A DNA stretch of 25,200 nt from CAYJDR01 sp964368965 (GCA_964368965.1 CAYJDR010000029.1:1-25200), one strand, 5' to 3'; positions 7,842 to 16,686 are shown, counted from the first letter of the stretch. A program made the numbers and translations. The notes: generated from the letters alone by a model not told the origin.

Positions 7842-9097
7842 CTACCACTTCCTGCATATTCATGCACATATTTAGCGAACATTTCACCACGGTGCTCAAA
7901 GCTTTTGAACTCATCAAAGCTTGTACACGCTGGTGATAGCAACACAGTTGTGCCTGCTCTTGTACATTCGCTACAGTATCTAACTGCATTTTGCAGAGTT
8001 TTTATCTCTGTTTGTTGGGCAGTTATTTTATCGCCTAATTGAGATTTAATAATCTCTCTCGCTTCGCCGAAGTATATAACTTCGCTAACGTTTTTCTCTA
8101 TAAGTTCCACCAATGGTGTGAAATCGCTATTTTTATCTCTGCCGCCTAGCATCAAAACGCTTGGCTTTTTAACACTTCTTAAAGCCGTTAAGACAGAGTC
8201 TACATTTGTGCCTTTTGAGTCATTTATATAGGTAACTCCGTCATATGTTGCTACAACTTCTGTTCTATGTGGCATGCTTTGTATACCTATTAATACGTGG
8301 CTAACATCGCCTTGGAAATCCATAACTTTATCTGCAAGTATTAACGCATATTTCAAGTTCAGCACATTATGCATACCGAACAAGTTAAAACCATCAAGCT
8401 TCACAAAAAACTTGCCGAAATCTAGCACGCCATCAACAATTACAGCATTAGAGATGAACATTTTATCAAACGGTTTATCTTTCGCACGTTCAATCATGAC
8501 ATTGTCTTCATCTGCGACTAATAACCCATCTTCTTTGATAAAGTCCATTATCTTAAGCTTTGAGTTATAATAGTTTTGCATGCTGCCATATCTATCTAAG
8601 TGGTCTTGCGTAACGTTTGTTATAGCGCCTGCAAGTACGGAAAATTCGTTCAATAAATCAAGCTGAAAACTTGATAACTCTAGCGCGAAAACATCTGCAT
8701 CACTATTTAACACGGCTTCTGCAAACGGAAGCCCTATATTGCCACATGCCACAGCATTTTGGCCACAGTTGTTTAGTATCTGCGATAGTAAGTGAGTTGT
8801 TGTCGACTTACCGTTTGTACCTGTGATAGCCATGATAACTTTTGCACCTTGCTTTATGTGCCTATATGCAAGCTCTATCTCGCTATCTACTTTGCAGCTT
8901 ATGTTCTCATACTCTCTTAAATCTATGCCAGGGCTAACGATTGTTTTATCATAAATATCAGTGTAATCGCTAAGTGATTTATAGCCTAAACTCTCATTAG
9001 CATCGTAGATATCTACGTTTGTATAGCCCTCTTTTTCAAGTAGTTTGTGTGCGGCTTTGCCACTTTTGCCGTACCCAATTATCGCTGCTTTTTTCAT
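7838..9097 (-). CDS. murD: UDP-MurNAc-L-alanine--D-glutamate ligase MurD
   Basis: MurD adds D-glutamate to UDP-MurNAc-L-Ala in the cytoplasm, consuming ATP. It is 419 residues. The N-terminal Rossmann-like GYGKSG is at about 8-13, the SPGID motif near residue 55, the P-loop GTNGKSTT at about 93-100, the central TNVTQDHLDRYG and the C-terminal SPACTSFDEF, typical of MurD. The ATG has AAGG eight bases upstream, and five bases separate it from the mraY stop. Confidence 0.96.
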   Translation of the reverse strand: MKKAAIIGYGKSGKAAHKLLEKEGYTNVDIYDANESLGYKSLSDYTDIYDKTIVSPGIDLREYENISCKVDSEIELAYRHIKQGAKVIMAITGTNGKSTTTHLLSQILNNCGQNAVACGNIGLPFAEAVLNSDADVFALELSSFQLDLLNEFSVLAGAITNVTQDHLDRYGSMQNYYNSKLKIMDFIKEDGLLVADEDNVMIERAKDKPFDKMFISNAVIVDGVLDFGKFFVKLDGFNLFGMHNVLNLKYALILADKVMDFQGDVSHVLIGIQSMPHRTEVVATYDGVTYINDSKGTNVDSVLTALRSVKKPSVLMLGGRDKNSDFTPLVELIEKNVSEVIYFGEAREIIKSQLGDKITAQQTEIKTLQNAVRYCSECTRAGTTVLLSPACTSFDEFKSFEHRGEMFAKYVHEYAGSGR

Positions 9098-9102
9098 TGC
9101 TA

Positions 9103-10188
9103 TTACCTTATTTTTAACGTACTCAACGCAACTAGCGCTAGTATGAATGTAATAATCCAGAACCTGTTGATAATCTTAGGCTCTGACCAACCTTTCAACT
9201 CAAAGTGGTGATGAAGTGGCGCCATACGAAACAAGCGTTTGCCACCTGTCGCCTTAAAGTAAGCCACTTGCAACATTACTGAAAGCGTTTCAACAACAAA
9301 TATACCACCAACAATTAACAGTAAAAACTCTTGCTTCACCATGCAAGCAACTACACCTAGTGCACCGCCCATTGATAAACTGCCAACATCGCCCATGAAG
9401 ATCGTTGCTGGGTATGAGTTGAACCATAAAAAACCAAGCCCCGCACCAACCATAGCACCACAGAAAACTGAAAGCTCGCCAGCACCACGGATAAAAGGTT
9501 GGTGCAAGTATTCTGTCATGACTAAGTTACCAGCGATGTATGCTAGTAGTGCATATGTGCCGAACGCTGTTACTGCTGGCATTGTTGCAAGGCCATCTAA
9601 GCCATCTGTTAGGTTTACAGCGTTGCTTGTGCCAATAACAACAAACACACCAAATAATAAGTAAACCCATGATAAATCAAAATAAACTGATTTAAAAAAT
9701 GGGACTGTCAACATAGTTGCAACATTTGAACGGTCGAAATACATAAGTATTAATATCGCACAAGTTGCTATAATCATTTCATAAGCTATCTTTACCCTAC
9801 CACTTAACCCTTCTGGGTTGCGCTTGATAGTTTTTACATAGTCATCTGCAAAGCCTACTGCACCAAAACCGATATACACAAACAATGCAACCCATACATA
9901 ATGGTTGAATATATCTGCCCAAAGTACCGTAGCCGTAACACTTGCCATAAGTATAAGCAAACCACCCATTGTTGGTGTGCCTTGTTTAGCTTGGTGTTTT
10001 TTAGGCTCATAACCTTTCGGTATTTGTGCCAACTTCCAGCGCTTTAATAAGCTGATAACAATAGAACCTAGCAACATCGTCAACAGTAACGCTGTGATAG
10101 TTGCGTACATTGTTCTAAACGTCAAATATCTAAATACGTTAAACACAGAGATATGTTCTGCTAATGGGTAGAGTAAGTTATATAGCAT
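9103..10188 (-). CDS. mraY: Phospho-MurNAc-pentapeptide translocase MraY
   Basis: MraY transfers phospho-MurNAc-pentapeptide to undecaprenyl phosphate to give lipid I at the inner membrane. It is 361 residues with about ten membrane segments. The catalytic aspartate pair is in GFADDYVK (D115, D116), NAVNLTDGLDGLA is near 192-203, and FMGDVGSLSMGG lies further on. The histidine-rich APLHHHFELKGWSE loop near residue 325 is diagnostic. The ATG overlaps the murF stop by one base. Confidence 0.98.
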   Translation of the reverse strand: MLYNLLYPLAEHISVFNVFRYLTFRTMYATITALLLTMLLGSIVISLLKRWKLAQIPKGYEPKKHQAKQGTPTMGGLLILMASVTATVLWADIFNHYVWVALFVYIGFGAVGFADDYVKTIKRNPEGLSGRVKIAYEMIIATCAILILMYFDRSNVATMLTVPFFKSVYFDLSWVYLLFGVFVVIGTSNAVNLTDGLDGLATMPAVTAFGTYALLAYIAGNLVMTEYLHQPFIRGAGELSVFCGAMVGAGLGFLWFNSYPATIFMGDVGSLSMGGALGVVACMVKQEFLLLIVGGIFVVETLSVMLQVAYFKATGGKRLFRMAPLHHHFELKGWSEPKIINRFWIITFILALVALSTLKIR

Positions 10189-11522
10189 TAATTTGCTCCG
10201 TGTGTTTTTTCAATTTCAGCAATGAAGTCTTCAAACTTCATCGCCCTTGCTGCTTTAACTAGCATGACACCAGCCTTGATAGCTAAAACATCCTCTAAAC
10301 AACTTGCTTTATCTGCATAGATTTGCCTGTTGTTAGAGCTCTTATATTTTGTATAGCTCTCACCACATAGCATAAAGGTAATATCCTCATGCTTGTCAGT
10401 AAGCTCGATAATTTTCGAGTATAATTCACTTTCATAGCCTGATATTTCAAGCATTTCGCCTATTATTGCATATTTATCTGCGTGGTTTACGCTTGCTAGC
10501 GCCTCAATCGCAGTTAATATAGATTCAAGCCCTGCGTTATATGTATCGTTTATGATTGTCAAATCACCCATAGTAACGATATTGCCGTGCTTTTCTAGTG
10601 GAGTATATTTTGCTATACCCGCTGATATGTCATGTTCGCTTATCCCCAATATTTGCGCTGCGGCGATAACTGCTAAGCTGTTTTCTGCAACGTGCCTATA
10701 TGGGTGCATTATATATAGTGCTTGCTCAAAGCTATTTACAGTATAAACTGTTGATAAGTCTTTATTTATTATTGTCACAATATGGTTATCAGATGATTTA
10801 TCTCTACCAAATGTGATAACTTTCTGCTTTATGTCGGCTACCTTATCCATAAACTTATTAGGGATAATTAGTGCGCCATCTTCTTTCAACCCTTTTGCGA
10901 TAGAAAGTTTTTCTGTAGCAATGTTTTCTGCGCCTTCAAACTTGCCAATATGTGCAGAGCCGATTGAAACAACTATTGCGATATCAGGGTTAACTATGTG
11001 TGATAGTGCTTCAATCTCGCCCATCGCATTTGAGCCTAGCTCTGTGATTATGAAGTCTGCGGTATCGTCAATGCCAGCACCTGTAAGCGCTAAGCCTAGC
11101 TCATTATTTTGGTTGCCGCTAGTTGCATATACATTGTGACTCTCACCTAGCACTAGCTTCAGCATTTCTTTCATGCTTGTTTTGCCGAAAGAACCTGTAA
11201 CTGCAACCTTCTTAGCTTTGCATGTTTTAAATCGCTCAGCGCCTATCACTTTCAACGCATGTAAGCTATCTTCAACTAATATTTTGTTGCCTTTTAGCGT
11301 AGCGTATAAGTCGCTATCTGTAACGATTACACACGCTGCGCCATTATCTATTGCAGTTTGTGCATATTTGTTACCATCAACTTGCTCGCCTAAAGTAGCA
11401 AAGAATAAGTTTCCAGATACAATGTTTCTAGAATCCAACTCTGCGCCTATGAACGCCACATCTGCTACGATATCGTGTTCAACAACATTTGGTATCAGCT
11501 CTATTAGTTTAGATACGTTCAT
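10188..11522 (-). CDS. murF: UDP-MurNAc-tripeptide--D-Ala-D-Ala ligase MurF
   Basis: MurF adds the D-Ala-D-Ala dipeptide made by Ddl, completing the UDP-MurNAc-pentapeptide. It is 444 residues. The N-terminal domain has the SRNIVSGNLFFA substrate-binding stretch, the P-loop is TGSFGKTS at about 109-116, and the central domain has TELGSNAMGEIE and the C-terminal domain INDTYNAG, both typical of MurF. The ATG is 10 nt after murE. The upstream sequence has only a weak GAG-type ribosome site, so coupling to murE translation is plausible. Confidence 0.96.
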   Translation of the reverse strand: MNVSKLIELIPNVVEHDIVADVAFIGAELDSRNIVSGNLFFATLGEQVDGNKYAQTAIDNGAACVIVTDSDLYATLKGNKILVEDSLHALKVIGAERFKTCKAKKVAVTGSFGKTSMKEMLKLVLGESHNVYATSGNQNNELGLALTGAGIDDTADFIITELGSNAMGEIEALSHIVNPDIAIVVSIGSAHIGKFEGAENIATEKLSIAKGLKEDGALIIPNKFMDKVADIKQKVITFGRDKSSDNHIVTIINKDLSTVYTVNSFEQALYIMHPYRHVAENSLAVIAAAQILGISEHDISAGIAKYTPLEKHGNIVTMGDLTIINDTYNAGLESILTAIEALASVNHADKYAIIGEMLEISGYESELYSKIIELTDKHEDITFMLCGESYTKYKSSNNRQIYADKASCLEDVLAIKAGVMLVKAARAMKFEDFIAEIEKTHGAN

Positions 11523-11532
11523 ACATGCTCAC

Positions 11533-12987
11533 TTATAAGTATTTTTTTACTACTAACCTATCATCAAACGAGTGTTTCACAGTACCTACGATTTGGTAAT
11601 CTTCATGCCCTTTACCAGCAACGATTACAACATCGCCTTGCTCTGCAATTTCTATAGCTTTGGCTATTGCCTTTTCTCTATCTGCTTCAACTATTACTTC
11701 TGCGCCTTCTACTACACCAGCTTTTACGTCTTCAATAATTGCTAATGGGTCTTCAGTTCTTGGGTTATCGCTTGTGATAATCACAACATCTGAAAGCGAA
11801 GTAGCAGCCTTTGCCATGCGTGGGCGTTTAGTTTTATCTCTATCGCCACCTGCACCAAAAACTGTGATAATACGTTTTGTTGCAACCGCTCTAACAGCTT
11901 CGATAACGTTTATAAGCGCATCATCTGTGTGTGCATAGTCAACAAATACTGTAACTTTGTCGTTAGCTTGCTTTTCTAGCCTGCCTGGTATATTTTCAAG
12001 CTGTGCTATTCCATCTAAACACTCGTCGATATCCATGCCGACTAACATTGCTGCTGATATTGCAGCGAGCATATTTTCAAGATTATGTCTGCCGATTAGC
12101 GATGAGCGTAACGGGCGTTTTATCTTTTTGCCAAGTATAGATAGCTCTGCATAAGTGCCAGCTATCGAAAATTCATATTTTGTAGCATGCACGTCTGCTT
12201 TCTTGTCGATTGCATAAGTGTATAGCTTGTTTTTATCACGTATTGAGGCTGCAAGTTTTGCGCCGTATTCATCATCAATATTTACTACTTTGTGCTTCGA
12301 CATGCTGTTTTTAAATAGCATAGATTTTGCTTCAAAGTAGTCTTCGATATCTTTATGATAGTCTAAATGGTCGCCTGATAAGTTTGTAAACACAGCAACA
12401 TTAAACTTCATGCCAGCTATACGACCTTGCGCAAGCGCATGTGACGATACTTCAATAGATAAAAACTCAGCACCAGCACGTAACCCACCAGCTAACATTT
12501 CATTAATATCAAATGATGATGGTGTAGTGTTATCAAGTGGTTTTGACACGCCAGCAACATCTGCGCCTATTGTGCCTATCTTAACAGTGCTTGCGCCATC
12601 TGTCTTAAATATTGCATCAAGGATATACGATGTTGTCGTTTTGCCGTTTGTACCTGTTATTGCAACAGATTTATACTTTTTTAAAGGCTCGCCAAAGAAC
12701 AAATTAGATGCCATTGATAATGCAACACGACCATCTTTTACTACTAAGTGATCTATATCGCTATCGAGTTTATATTCTGCAACAACTAAAGACACTGTAC
12801 CAGAGCGGAAAAGCGCCATAGCAACATCGTGCGAATCAAAACTCGCACCTTTAAACGCAAAAAACACAGAGCCCTCTGCGACACTGTTGCTATTGAATGA
12901 TAGTTGCTTTACATCAAGTTTAAATTGTTTAGTGTTTACGGCTAAAACTTCTGAGCCTAAATATTTCACCAATTCACTAACGTTCAT
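11533..12987 (-). CDS. murE: UDP-MurNAc-dipeptide--meso-DAP ligase MurE
   Basis: MurE adds the third residue of the stem peptide. It is 484 residues. The P-loop TGTNGKTT is at about 111-118, the lysine expected to be carbamylated is K221 in YFEAKSMLF, and the substrate-selecting motif DNPR is at 408-411 (SDNPRTEDP). In characterised MurE enzymes DNPR goes with meso-diaminopimelate rather than lysine, so this organism probably has DAP-type peptidoglycan. The ATG lies 11 nt inside the end of ftsI, with AGGG upstream. Its N-terminus (MNVSELVKYL) resembles that of the neighbouring murF product. Confidence 0.97.
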   Translation of the reverse strand: MNVSELVKYLGSEVLAVNTKQFKLDVKQLSFNSNSVAEGSVFFAFKGASFDSHDVAMALFRSGTVSLVVAEYKLDSDIDHLVVKDGRVALSMASNLFFGEPLKKYKSVAITGTNGKTTTSYILDAIFKTDGASTVKIGTIGADVAGVSKPLDNTTPSSFDINEMLAGGLRAGAEFLSIEVSSHALAQGRIAGMKFNVAVFTNLSGDHLDYHKDIEDYFEAKSMLFKNSMSKHKVVNIDDEYGAKLAASIRDKNKLYTYAIDKKADVHATKYEFSIAGTYAELSILGKKIKRPLRSSLIGRHNLENMLAAISAAMLVGMDIDECLDGIAQLENIPGRLEKQANDKVTVFVDYAHTDDALINVIEAVRAVATKRIITVFGAGGDRDKTKRPRMAKAATSLSDVVIITSDNPRTEDPLAIIEDVKAGVVEGAEVIVEADREKAIAKAIEIAEQGDVVIVAGKGHEDYQIVGTVKHSFDDRLVVKKYL

Positions 12988-14659
12988 AAGCTACCCTCAG
13001 TTCTGGTTCAAAGTATTTTCTTTCTGTCGATATATATTCAGCAATTTGTTTAAAAACGCTAGCCGCTGTCGACCCACCATAGATAGAGCTTTTTGGTGAT
13101 TCATATAATACTATCATCGCTATCTTAGGGTCGCTAGCTGGGAACACGCCTGCAAAACTTGCATAGTAATGTTCCTTCGAGTATGCTTTTGCTTTCGAGT
13201 CATATATTGACGCTGTGCCTGTTTTGCCCGCAATCCTTACAAGGCTTGTGCCAGCTTCAACACCTGTGCCTGATTCAACAGTGCGACGCATTAGCTCTAG
13301 CATGTAGTTTGCTGTTTCCTCTTTCATAACTCGTACAGTTTCAGATGTAATTTCTTTCTCTGCGCCATGGTCGACTAATTTACTTACAACCCTTGGTGTA
13401 ACCATTTCGCCATTGTTTGCAATAGCTGCATAAAACCTTGCAATCTGTAATGGTGTAACAAGCACTTCATAGCCTATCGCCATTGATACTGGGCTTGTAC
13501 GCGACCAGTCTTCAACTGGCTTCAAGCGTCCGCTCTCTTCAGGCACACCGTATATTCCAGTTTTTTTACCAAAGCCTGCTTGCTCTAAAAATGCGTGATA
13601 GTCAACGCTTTTTTCATCTTTCATTAAGTGTGCAACGCCTATGTTACTAGACTTTGTAAACACTTCATCTATTTTCAACACGCCATAGTCTTTCGTGTCT
13701 GTGTATGTGTATTTGCCTATTTTTACTTTCTTTCTTGTGTCAATCGTTCTGTTTGGGTCAAGTTTGCCGTTTTCATACAAGTAGCTAAACGATACAGTTT
13801 TAAACGTTGAACCTGGCTCGTATGACTGGCTAAGTGCAAGGCTTTTCCACGTTGATTGTGGCGATGATGCATAGCTTTCAGGGTCGAATTTATCAACATC
13901 TGCTGCAAATACAATATCGCCTGTCTTAATGTCAATCGCTACTGCTGTTCCGTTCTTTGCGCCAAATTTTTTTGCACCATCACGTAGCAGATATTCAGCT
14001 GTTGCTTGTATACGATTTGAAATTGTCAAATGAACTTCACTATTTGGGTTTAGTGCACCTGATTTATCTTCAAACAATATTAAGCGCCCGCGTGAGTCCC
14101 TAAGTGATGCGATAGTTGCCTCGTCGCCACCTAGCTCATCATCAAGCATATATTCAAGACCAGATCTACCAGCGTTATCAGCACCTGTAAAACCAATGAT
14201 ACTAGCCATTGATGTGCCTTTTGTATAGTCCCTTGCTTCTTCTTTAAATAGCTCTAAACCTGTTATTGTTTTTGTTAAATCACGTGCTTCAACTATATCA
14301 ATCCTACGTTCAACCCATGTAAAACTATTCTTGTTCTTCAATGAGTTAAGTGTTTTTTTACTTAATTTAATACCATTTGCACTAAGCTGCTGCTTGAACT
14401 TGTCAAGGTCAGGTATATTTTTGCCATATGCATAAAGCGATGCTACAGCTTTATTTTTTGCAACTATAGTTCCTGTTGCATCATAAATAACGCCCCTATC
14501 TTTTGATACGGTAACGCTTGAGTTGATCTGCGAGTTTACAAACTTTGAATAGCGTTCGCCCTCAATAACTTGCAGATGAAACAACCTAGCAATAACCATA
14601 ACGAGTGCTAATATTGCGCCACCAGTAAAAAGAATTCTAGTAACTCTATCACTGAACAT
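12977..14659 (-). CDS. ftsI: Septal transpeptidase FtsI (PBP3, class B)
   Basis: FtsI is the septum-specific class B penicillin-binding protein that cross-links the glycan made by FtsW. The 560-residue protein has an N-terminal membrane segment at about 9-27, then the dimerisation/pedestal domain (RGVIYDATG near 55-63). The transpeptidase domain holds all three active-site motifs: STFK (S284 nucleophile, K287), SSN (337-339) and KTGT (479-482). No PASTA domains follow, as in Gram-negative FtsI and unlike SpoVD. It overlaps ftsL by 11 nt and murE by 11 nt. Confidence 0.97.
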   Translation of the reverse strand: MFSDRVTRILFTGGAILALVMVIARLFHLQVIEGERYSKFVNSQINSSVTVSKDRGVIYDATGTIVAKNKAVASLYAYGKNIPDLDKFKQQLSANGIKLSKKTLNSLKNKNSFTWVERRIDIVEARDLTKTITGLELFKEEARDYTKGTSMASIIGFTGADNAGRSGLEYMLDDELGGDEATIASLRDSRGRLILFEDKSGALNPNSEVHLTISNRIQATAEYLLRDGAKKFGAKNGTAVAIDIKTGDIVFAADVDKFDPESYASSPQSTWKSLALSQSYEPGSTFKTVSFSYLYENGKLDPNRTIDTRKKVKIGKYTYTDTKDYGVLKIDEVFTKSSNIGVAHLMKDEKSVDYHAFLEQAGFGKKTGIYGVPEESGRLKPVEDWSRTSPVSMAIGYEVLVTPLQIARFYAAIANNGEMVTPRVVSKLVDHGAEKEITSETVRVMKEETANYMLELMRRTVESGTGVEAGTSLVRIAGKTGTASIYDSKAKAYSKEHYYASFAGVFPASDPKIAMIVLYESPKSSIYGGSTAASVFKQIAEYISTERKYFEPELRVAYER

Positions 14660-14948
14660 AGAACACCTTGTCGCCTGTCGGGAACTCGAAGCCCATGTCT
14701 AGCGCGCGCTTAATAAGCACTTCGTTACGTAAGTAGTCGTTATATTTTGCTTGCGCTTGCTCTAGCATGATTGTTTTCGCCTCGAGAGTTGCCGCAAGCC
14801 TAGATATTTCATAGCCTTCTTGAATGCATTGCTGCCTGATGACGATAAGCGCTGTAACGCCTATCATTAATAACATAAACAACGCCACGGCGATTGGCCT
14901 AAGCGTTAGCCCTACGTTTACAATGTGCCCTGTAAGTACTGCTTTCAT
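14649..14948 (-). CDS. ftsL: Cell division protein FtsL (small bitopic)
   Basis: This small protein of 99 residues has one clear membrane segment at about 19-38 (PIAVALFMLLMIGVTALIVI), preceded by a short cytoplasmic stretch and followed by a likely coiled coil with heptad-like hydrophobic spacing (about 42-80). FtsL sequences are poorly conserved. The call rests on topology, size and position between rsmH and ftsI. In the divisome FtsL pairs with FtsB and FtsQ and relays activation to FtsWI. The ATG is two bases after the rsmH stop. Confidence 0.85.
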   Translation of the reverse strand: MKAVLTGHIVNVGLTLRPIAVALFMLLMIGVTALIVIRQQCIQEGYEISRLAATLEAKTIMLEQAQAKYNDYLRNEVLIKRALDMGFEFPTGDKVFYVQ

Positions 14949-14950
14949 GT

Positions 14951-15874
14951 CTACACTCGCTCCGCAACCCTTAATTTTGCGCTTCTTGATAGTGGGTTAG
15001 CTGTAACCTCGCTATCAGTAGGGATAATCGGCTTACGTGTGATAAGTTTAAATTCACGACGCTTACCACACACACAAACAGGTATACGTGGTGGGCAAAC
15101 GCACTCTTTTGCGTATTCTACCAGTGCTTCTTTAACTATCCTATCTTCAAGCGAATGAAACGAGATAGCAAGAAACCTTCCACCTGTTTTTAAAAGTTTA
15201 TCAATGTTTTTCATAAGGTCAAATATAGCTTCAAGTTCACCGTTTACGTATATACGGATAGCTTGGAAGCTTTGTGTTGCAGGGTGTATGCCTTTCTTGT
15301 GGAACTTCTTTGGCACAGCCTGCTTAATAACTTCTGCAAGTTCAAGCGTTGTTGTAAACGGCTTAAGAACTCTGTGTTTAACTATATCATTTGCGATACG
15401 CTTAGAGAATTTCTCCTCGCCGTATTTCCATATAATTTGTGCGATGTTGTCAAACGAAAATGTGTTAACAACCTCTGCTGCTGATATACCTTGTGTGGTA
15501 TCCATGCGCATATCTAGTAGGCCATCACGCCTGAATGAGAACCCTCGCTCACCAATTTGCAACTGGAACGAAGAAACACCAAAGTCAGCATATAGCCCAT
15601 CAACAAGCCCAACCTCTAAACGCTCTAGCACTTCTGCAACGTCTGAGAAGTTTGCGTGAACAACAGTAACCCTGTTATCAGCTTCAAATTTATCATTTAA
15701 TCTTTTAACAGCGTCGACATCTCTGTCAAGCACTATCAAGCGACCATTTTCGCCTAATTTTTCAAGCACTGCACTAGCATGACCACCGCCACCACCTGTA
15801 CAGTCAACATATGTGCCATCGGGAGTGATATTAAGGTTATCAATAATTTCATTTAGCAATACTGGTATATGCAT
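14951..15874 (-). CDS. rsmH: 16S rRNA (cytosine1402-N4)-methyltransferase RsmH
   Basis: RsmH (MraW) methylates N4 of C1402 in the ribosomal P site using S-adenosylmethionine. With the ATG at 15874 it is 307 residues and begins MHIPVLLNEII, the usual family start. The open frame runs nine codons further to a TTG, which I reject because the family N-terminus begins at this methionine. The SAM-binding motif DCTGGGGGHASAVL is near residue 25, YADFGVSSFQLQ lies in the middle, and SFHSLEDRIVK near the C-terminus is diagnostic. AAAGG lies about ten bases upstream. A 71-nt gap separates it from mraZ. Confidence 0.97.
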   Translation of the reverse strand: MHIPVLLNEIIDNLNITPDGTYVDCTGGGGGHASAVLEKLGENGRLIVLDRDVDAVKRLNDKFEADNRVTVVHANFSDVAEVLERLEVGLVDGLYADFGVSSFQLQIGERGFSFRRDGLLDMRMDTTQGISAAEVVNTFSFDNIAQIIWKYGEEKFSKRIANDIVKHRVLKPFTTTLELAEVIKQAVPKKFHKKGIHPATQSFQAIRIYVNGELEAIFDLMKNIDKLLKTGGRFLAISFHSLEDRIVKEALVEYAKECVCPPRIPVCVCGKRREFKLITRKPIIPTDSEVTANPLSRSAKLRVAERV

Positions 15875-15945
15875 ATATAACCAACCTTTTAAAATACACA
15901 ATTATCCTACATTAGTAGGTTTGCACTCAACACATAAAGTTTGTG

Positions 15946-16401
15946 TTAAAATATAGTTAAGTCAAGCTCGTTGACATCGACAGATGCAAACTCAGCAAAG
16001 TTAGCTTGTTTTTCGCTTTCTCTGTTAGTTTTGCTCCATATTTCGATGTGTTCGCCCATGCCGATGATGTAGCACTCGTCAGTAAGTTCTGCATCATTTC
16101 TGTGATCTGGTGATATTGAAATCCTGCCAGAAGCGTTTATTTCAGCCTCTCTAGCAGATGCCGATAGCTCGCGATAAGCTATCATATGCACTGGTGACGT
16201 TTTGGCTTTCTCTTTAAGCGTTTTCCCCATTTCAACGTATGCAGATTTTGGAACAATCTTTAAACATTTGGTAGCAAAGGCATAATATATAACAAGTGAG
16301 TCATTCAGCCCACTAGCACGCAGCTCGTCCCTCATCTTCGCAGGAAGACTGACACGGCCAGCACTATCAAACTTGTTTAAAAACTCACCCATGAACCACA
16401 T
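15946..16401 (-). CDS. mraZ: Transcriptional regulator MraZ
   Basis: MraZ is an AbrB-like, ring-forming DNA-binding protein that represses or modulates its own dcw operon through repeated boxes upstream of mraZ. I use the ATG at 16401, giving 151 residues that begin MWFMGEFLNKFDSAGRVSLP, because AGGAAAGG lies seven bases upstream and the family normally starts just before MGEF. The frame stays open to 16515, but that extension would run through the promoter region. Two SpoVT/AbrB-like half-domains carry the expected motifs: DSAGRVSLPAKMRD in the first and NASGRISISPDHR in the second. It is the first gene of the dcw operon. Confidence 0.95.
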   Translation of the reverse strand: MWFMGEFLNKFDSAGRVSLPAKMRDELRASGLNDSLVIYYAFATKCLKIVPKSAYVEMGKTLKEKAKTSPVHMIAYRELSASAREAEINASGRISISPDHRNDAELTDECYIIGMGEHIEIWSKTNRESEKQANFAEFASVDVNELDLTIF

Positions 16402-16452
16402 AAGTAGACCTTTCCTTTGCTCCATATTTTTTGTTCTATTACTATGTGTACA

Positions 16453-16481
16453 AGTAAAACATATTTTTGAAACTTTTTCAA
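16453..16481 (-). promoter_or_regulatory. Candidate dcw operon promoter
   Basis: On the minus strand TTGAAA (16481-16476) and TTTACT (16458-16453) are separated by 17 bases. They match the sigma-70 consensus at five and four of six positions. Initiation near 16446 would leave a leader of about 45 nt before mraZ. The -35 falls inside the phased box array, as expected for an autoregulated mraZ promoter. The -10 is weak and the region is A/T-rich, so other promoters are possible. Confidence 0.4.
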
Positions 16482-16524
16482 CCATTTTGTGACATTTTAT
16501 GACAAAATGATACATTTTATGACA
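16465..16524 (-). promoter_or_regulatory. Phased 10-nt repeat array, probable MraZ boxes
   Basis: Read on the minus strand the region divides into six consecutive 10-nt units: TGTCATAAAA, TGTATCATTT, TGTCATAAAA, TGTCACAAAA, TGGTTGAAAA and AGTTTCAAAA. Junctions read AAAATGT, AAAATGT and AAAATGG, each followed by three variable bases, with a fourth degenerate junction ATTTTGT. Known MraZ operators are direct repeats spaced about 10 nt upstream of mraZ (TGGG-type in E. coli, AAAGTG(T/G) in Mollicutes). The period, place and core resemble these, so I infer the operator for MraZ autoregulation. Confidence 0.65.
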
Positions 16525-16604
16525 TCATGATTTAAAATAGTATTACTAGCAATAGATTAGCGATTGTAAAAATTTTAAGAAATTTTAAAAGTGAAATTGG
16601 GCGT

Positions 16605-16637
16605 AAAAAAACTCCCCGTTTTGAGAAAACGAGGAGT
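16605..16637 (-). terminator. Rho-independent terminator of the heme operon
   Basis: On the minus strand, downstream of hemB, ACTCCTCGTTTT pairs with AAAACGGGGAGT around a 3-nt loop. The 12-bp stem includes one U-G wobble, and seven T residues follow. In the opposite orientation the wobble would be a C-A mismatch, so the minus direction is favoured. It separates hemB from the dcw promoter. Confidence 0.88.
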
Positions 16638-16654
16638 GTATATTTTTTTATAAA

Positions 16655-16680
16655 CAACGACGTAGTAGTGCTATTTAGAG
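16655..16680. repeat. Degenerate copy C of the intergenic repeat
   Basis: The 26 nt beginning 'caacgacgtagtagtgctat' match the core of copies A and B at 21 of 26 positions (compared with copy B). All five differences are transitions. It lies between the hemB stop and its terminator, about 16 kb from the other copies. Confidence 0.55.
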
Positions 16681-16686
16681 TGCAAG

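Noticed and set aside
15875..15945. Short hairpins in the mraZ-rsmH gap (CCTAC/GTAGG at 15906-15919 and AACACA/TGTGTT at 15929-15947)
   Set aside because: Stems of five and six base pairs without a U-tract are too weak to call a terminator or attenuator.
16402..16515. N-terminal extension of mraZ by 38 codons
   Set aside because: It would translate the box array and promoter, lacks a ribosome site, and exceeds the usual MraZ length. AGGAAAGG before the ATG at 16401 fits better.
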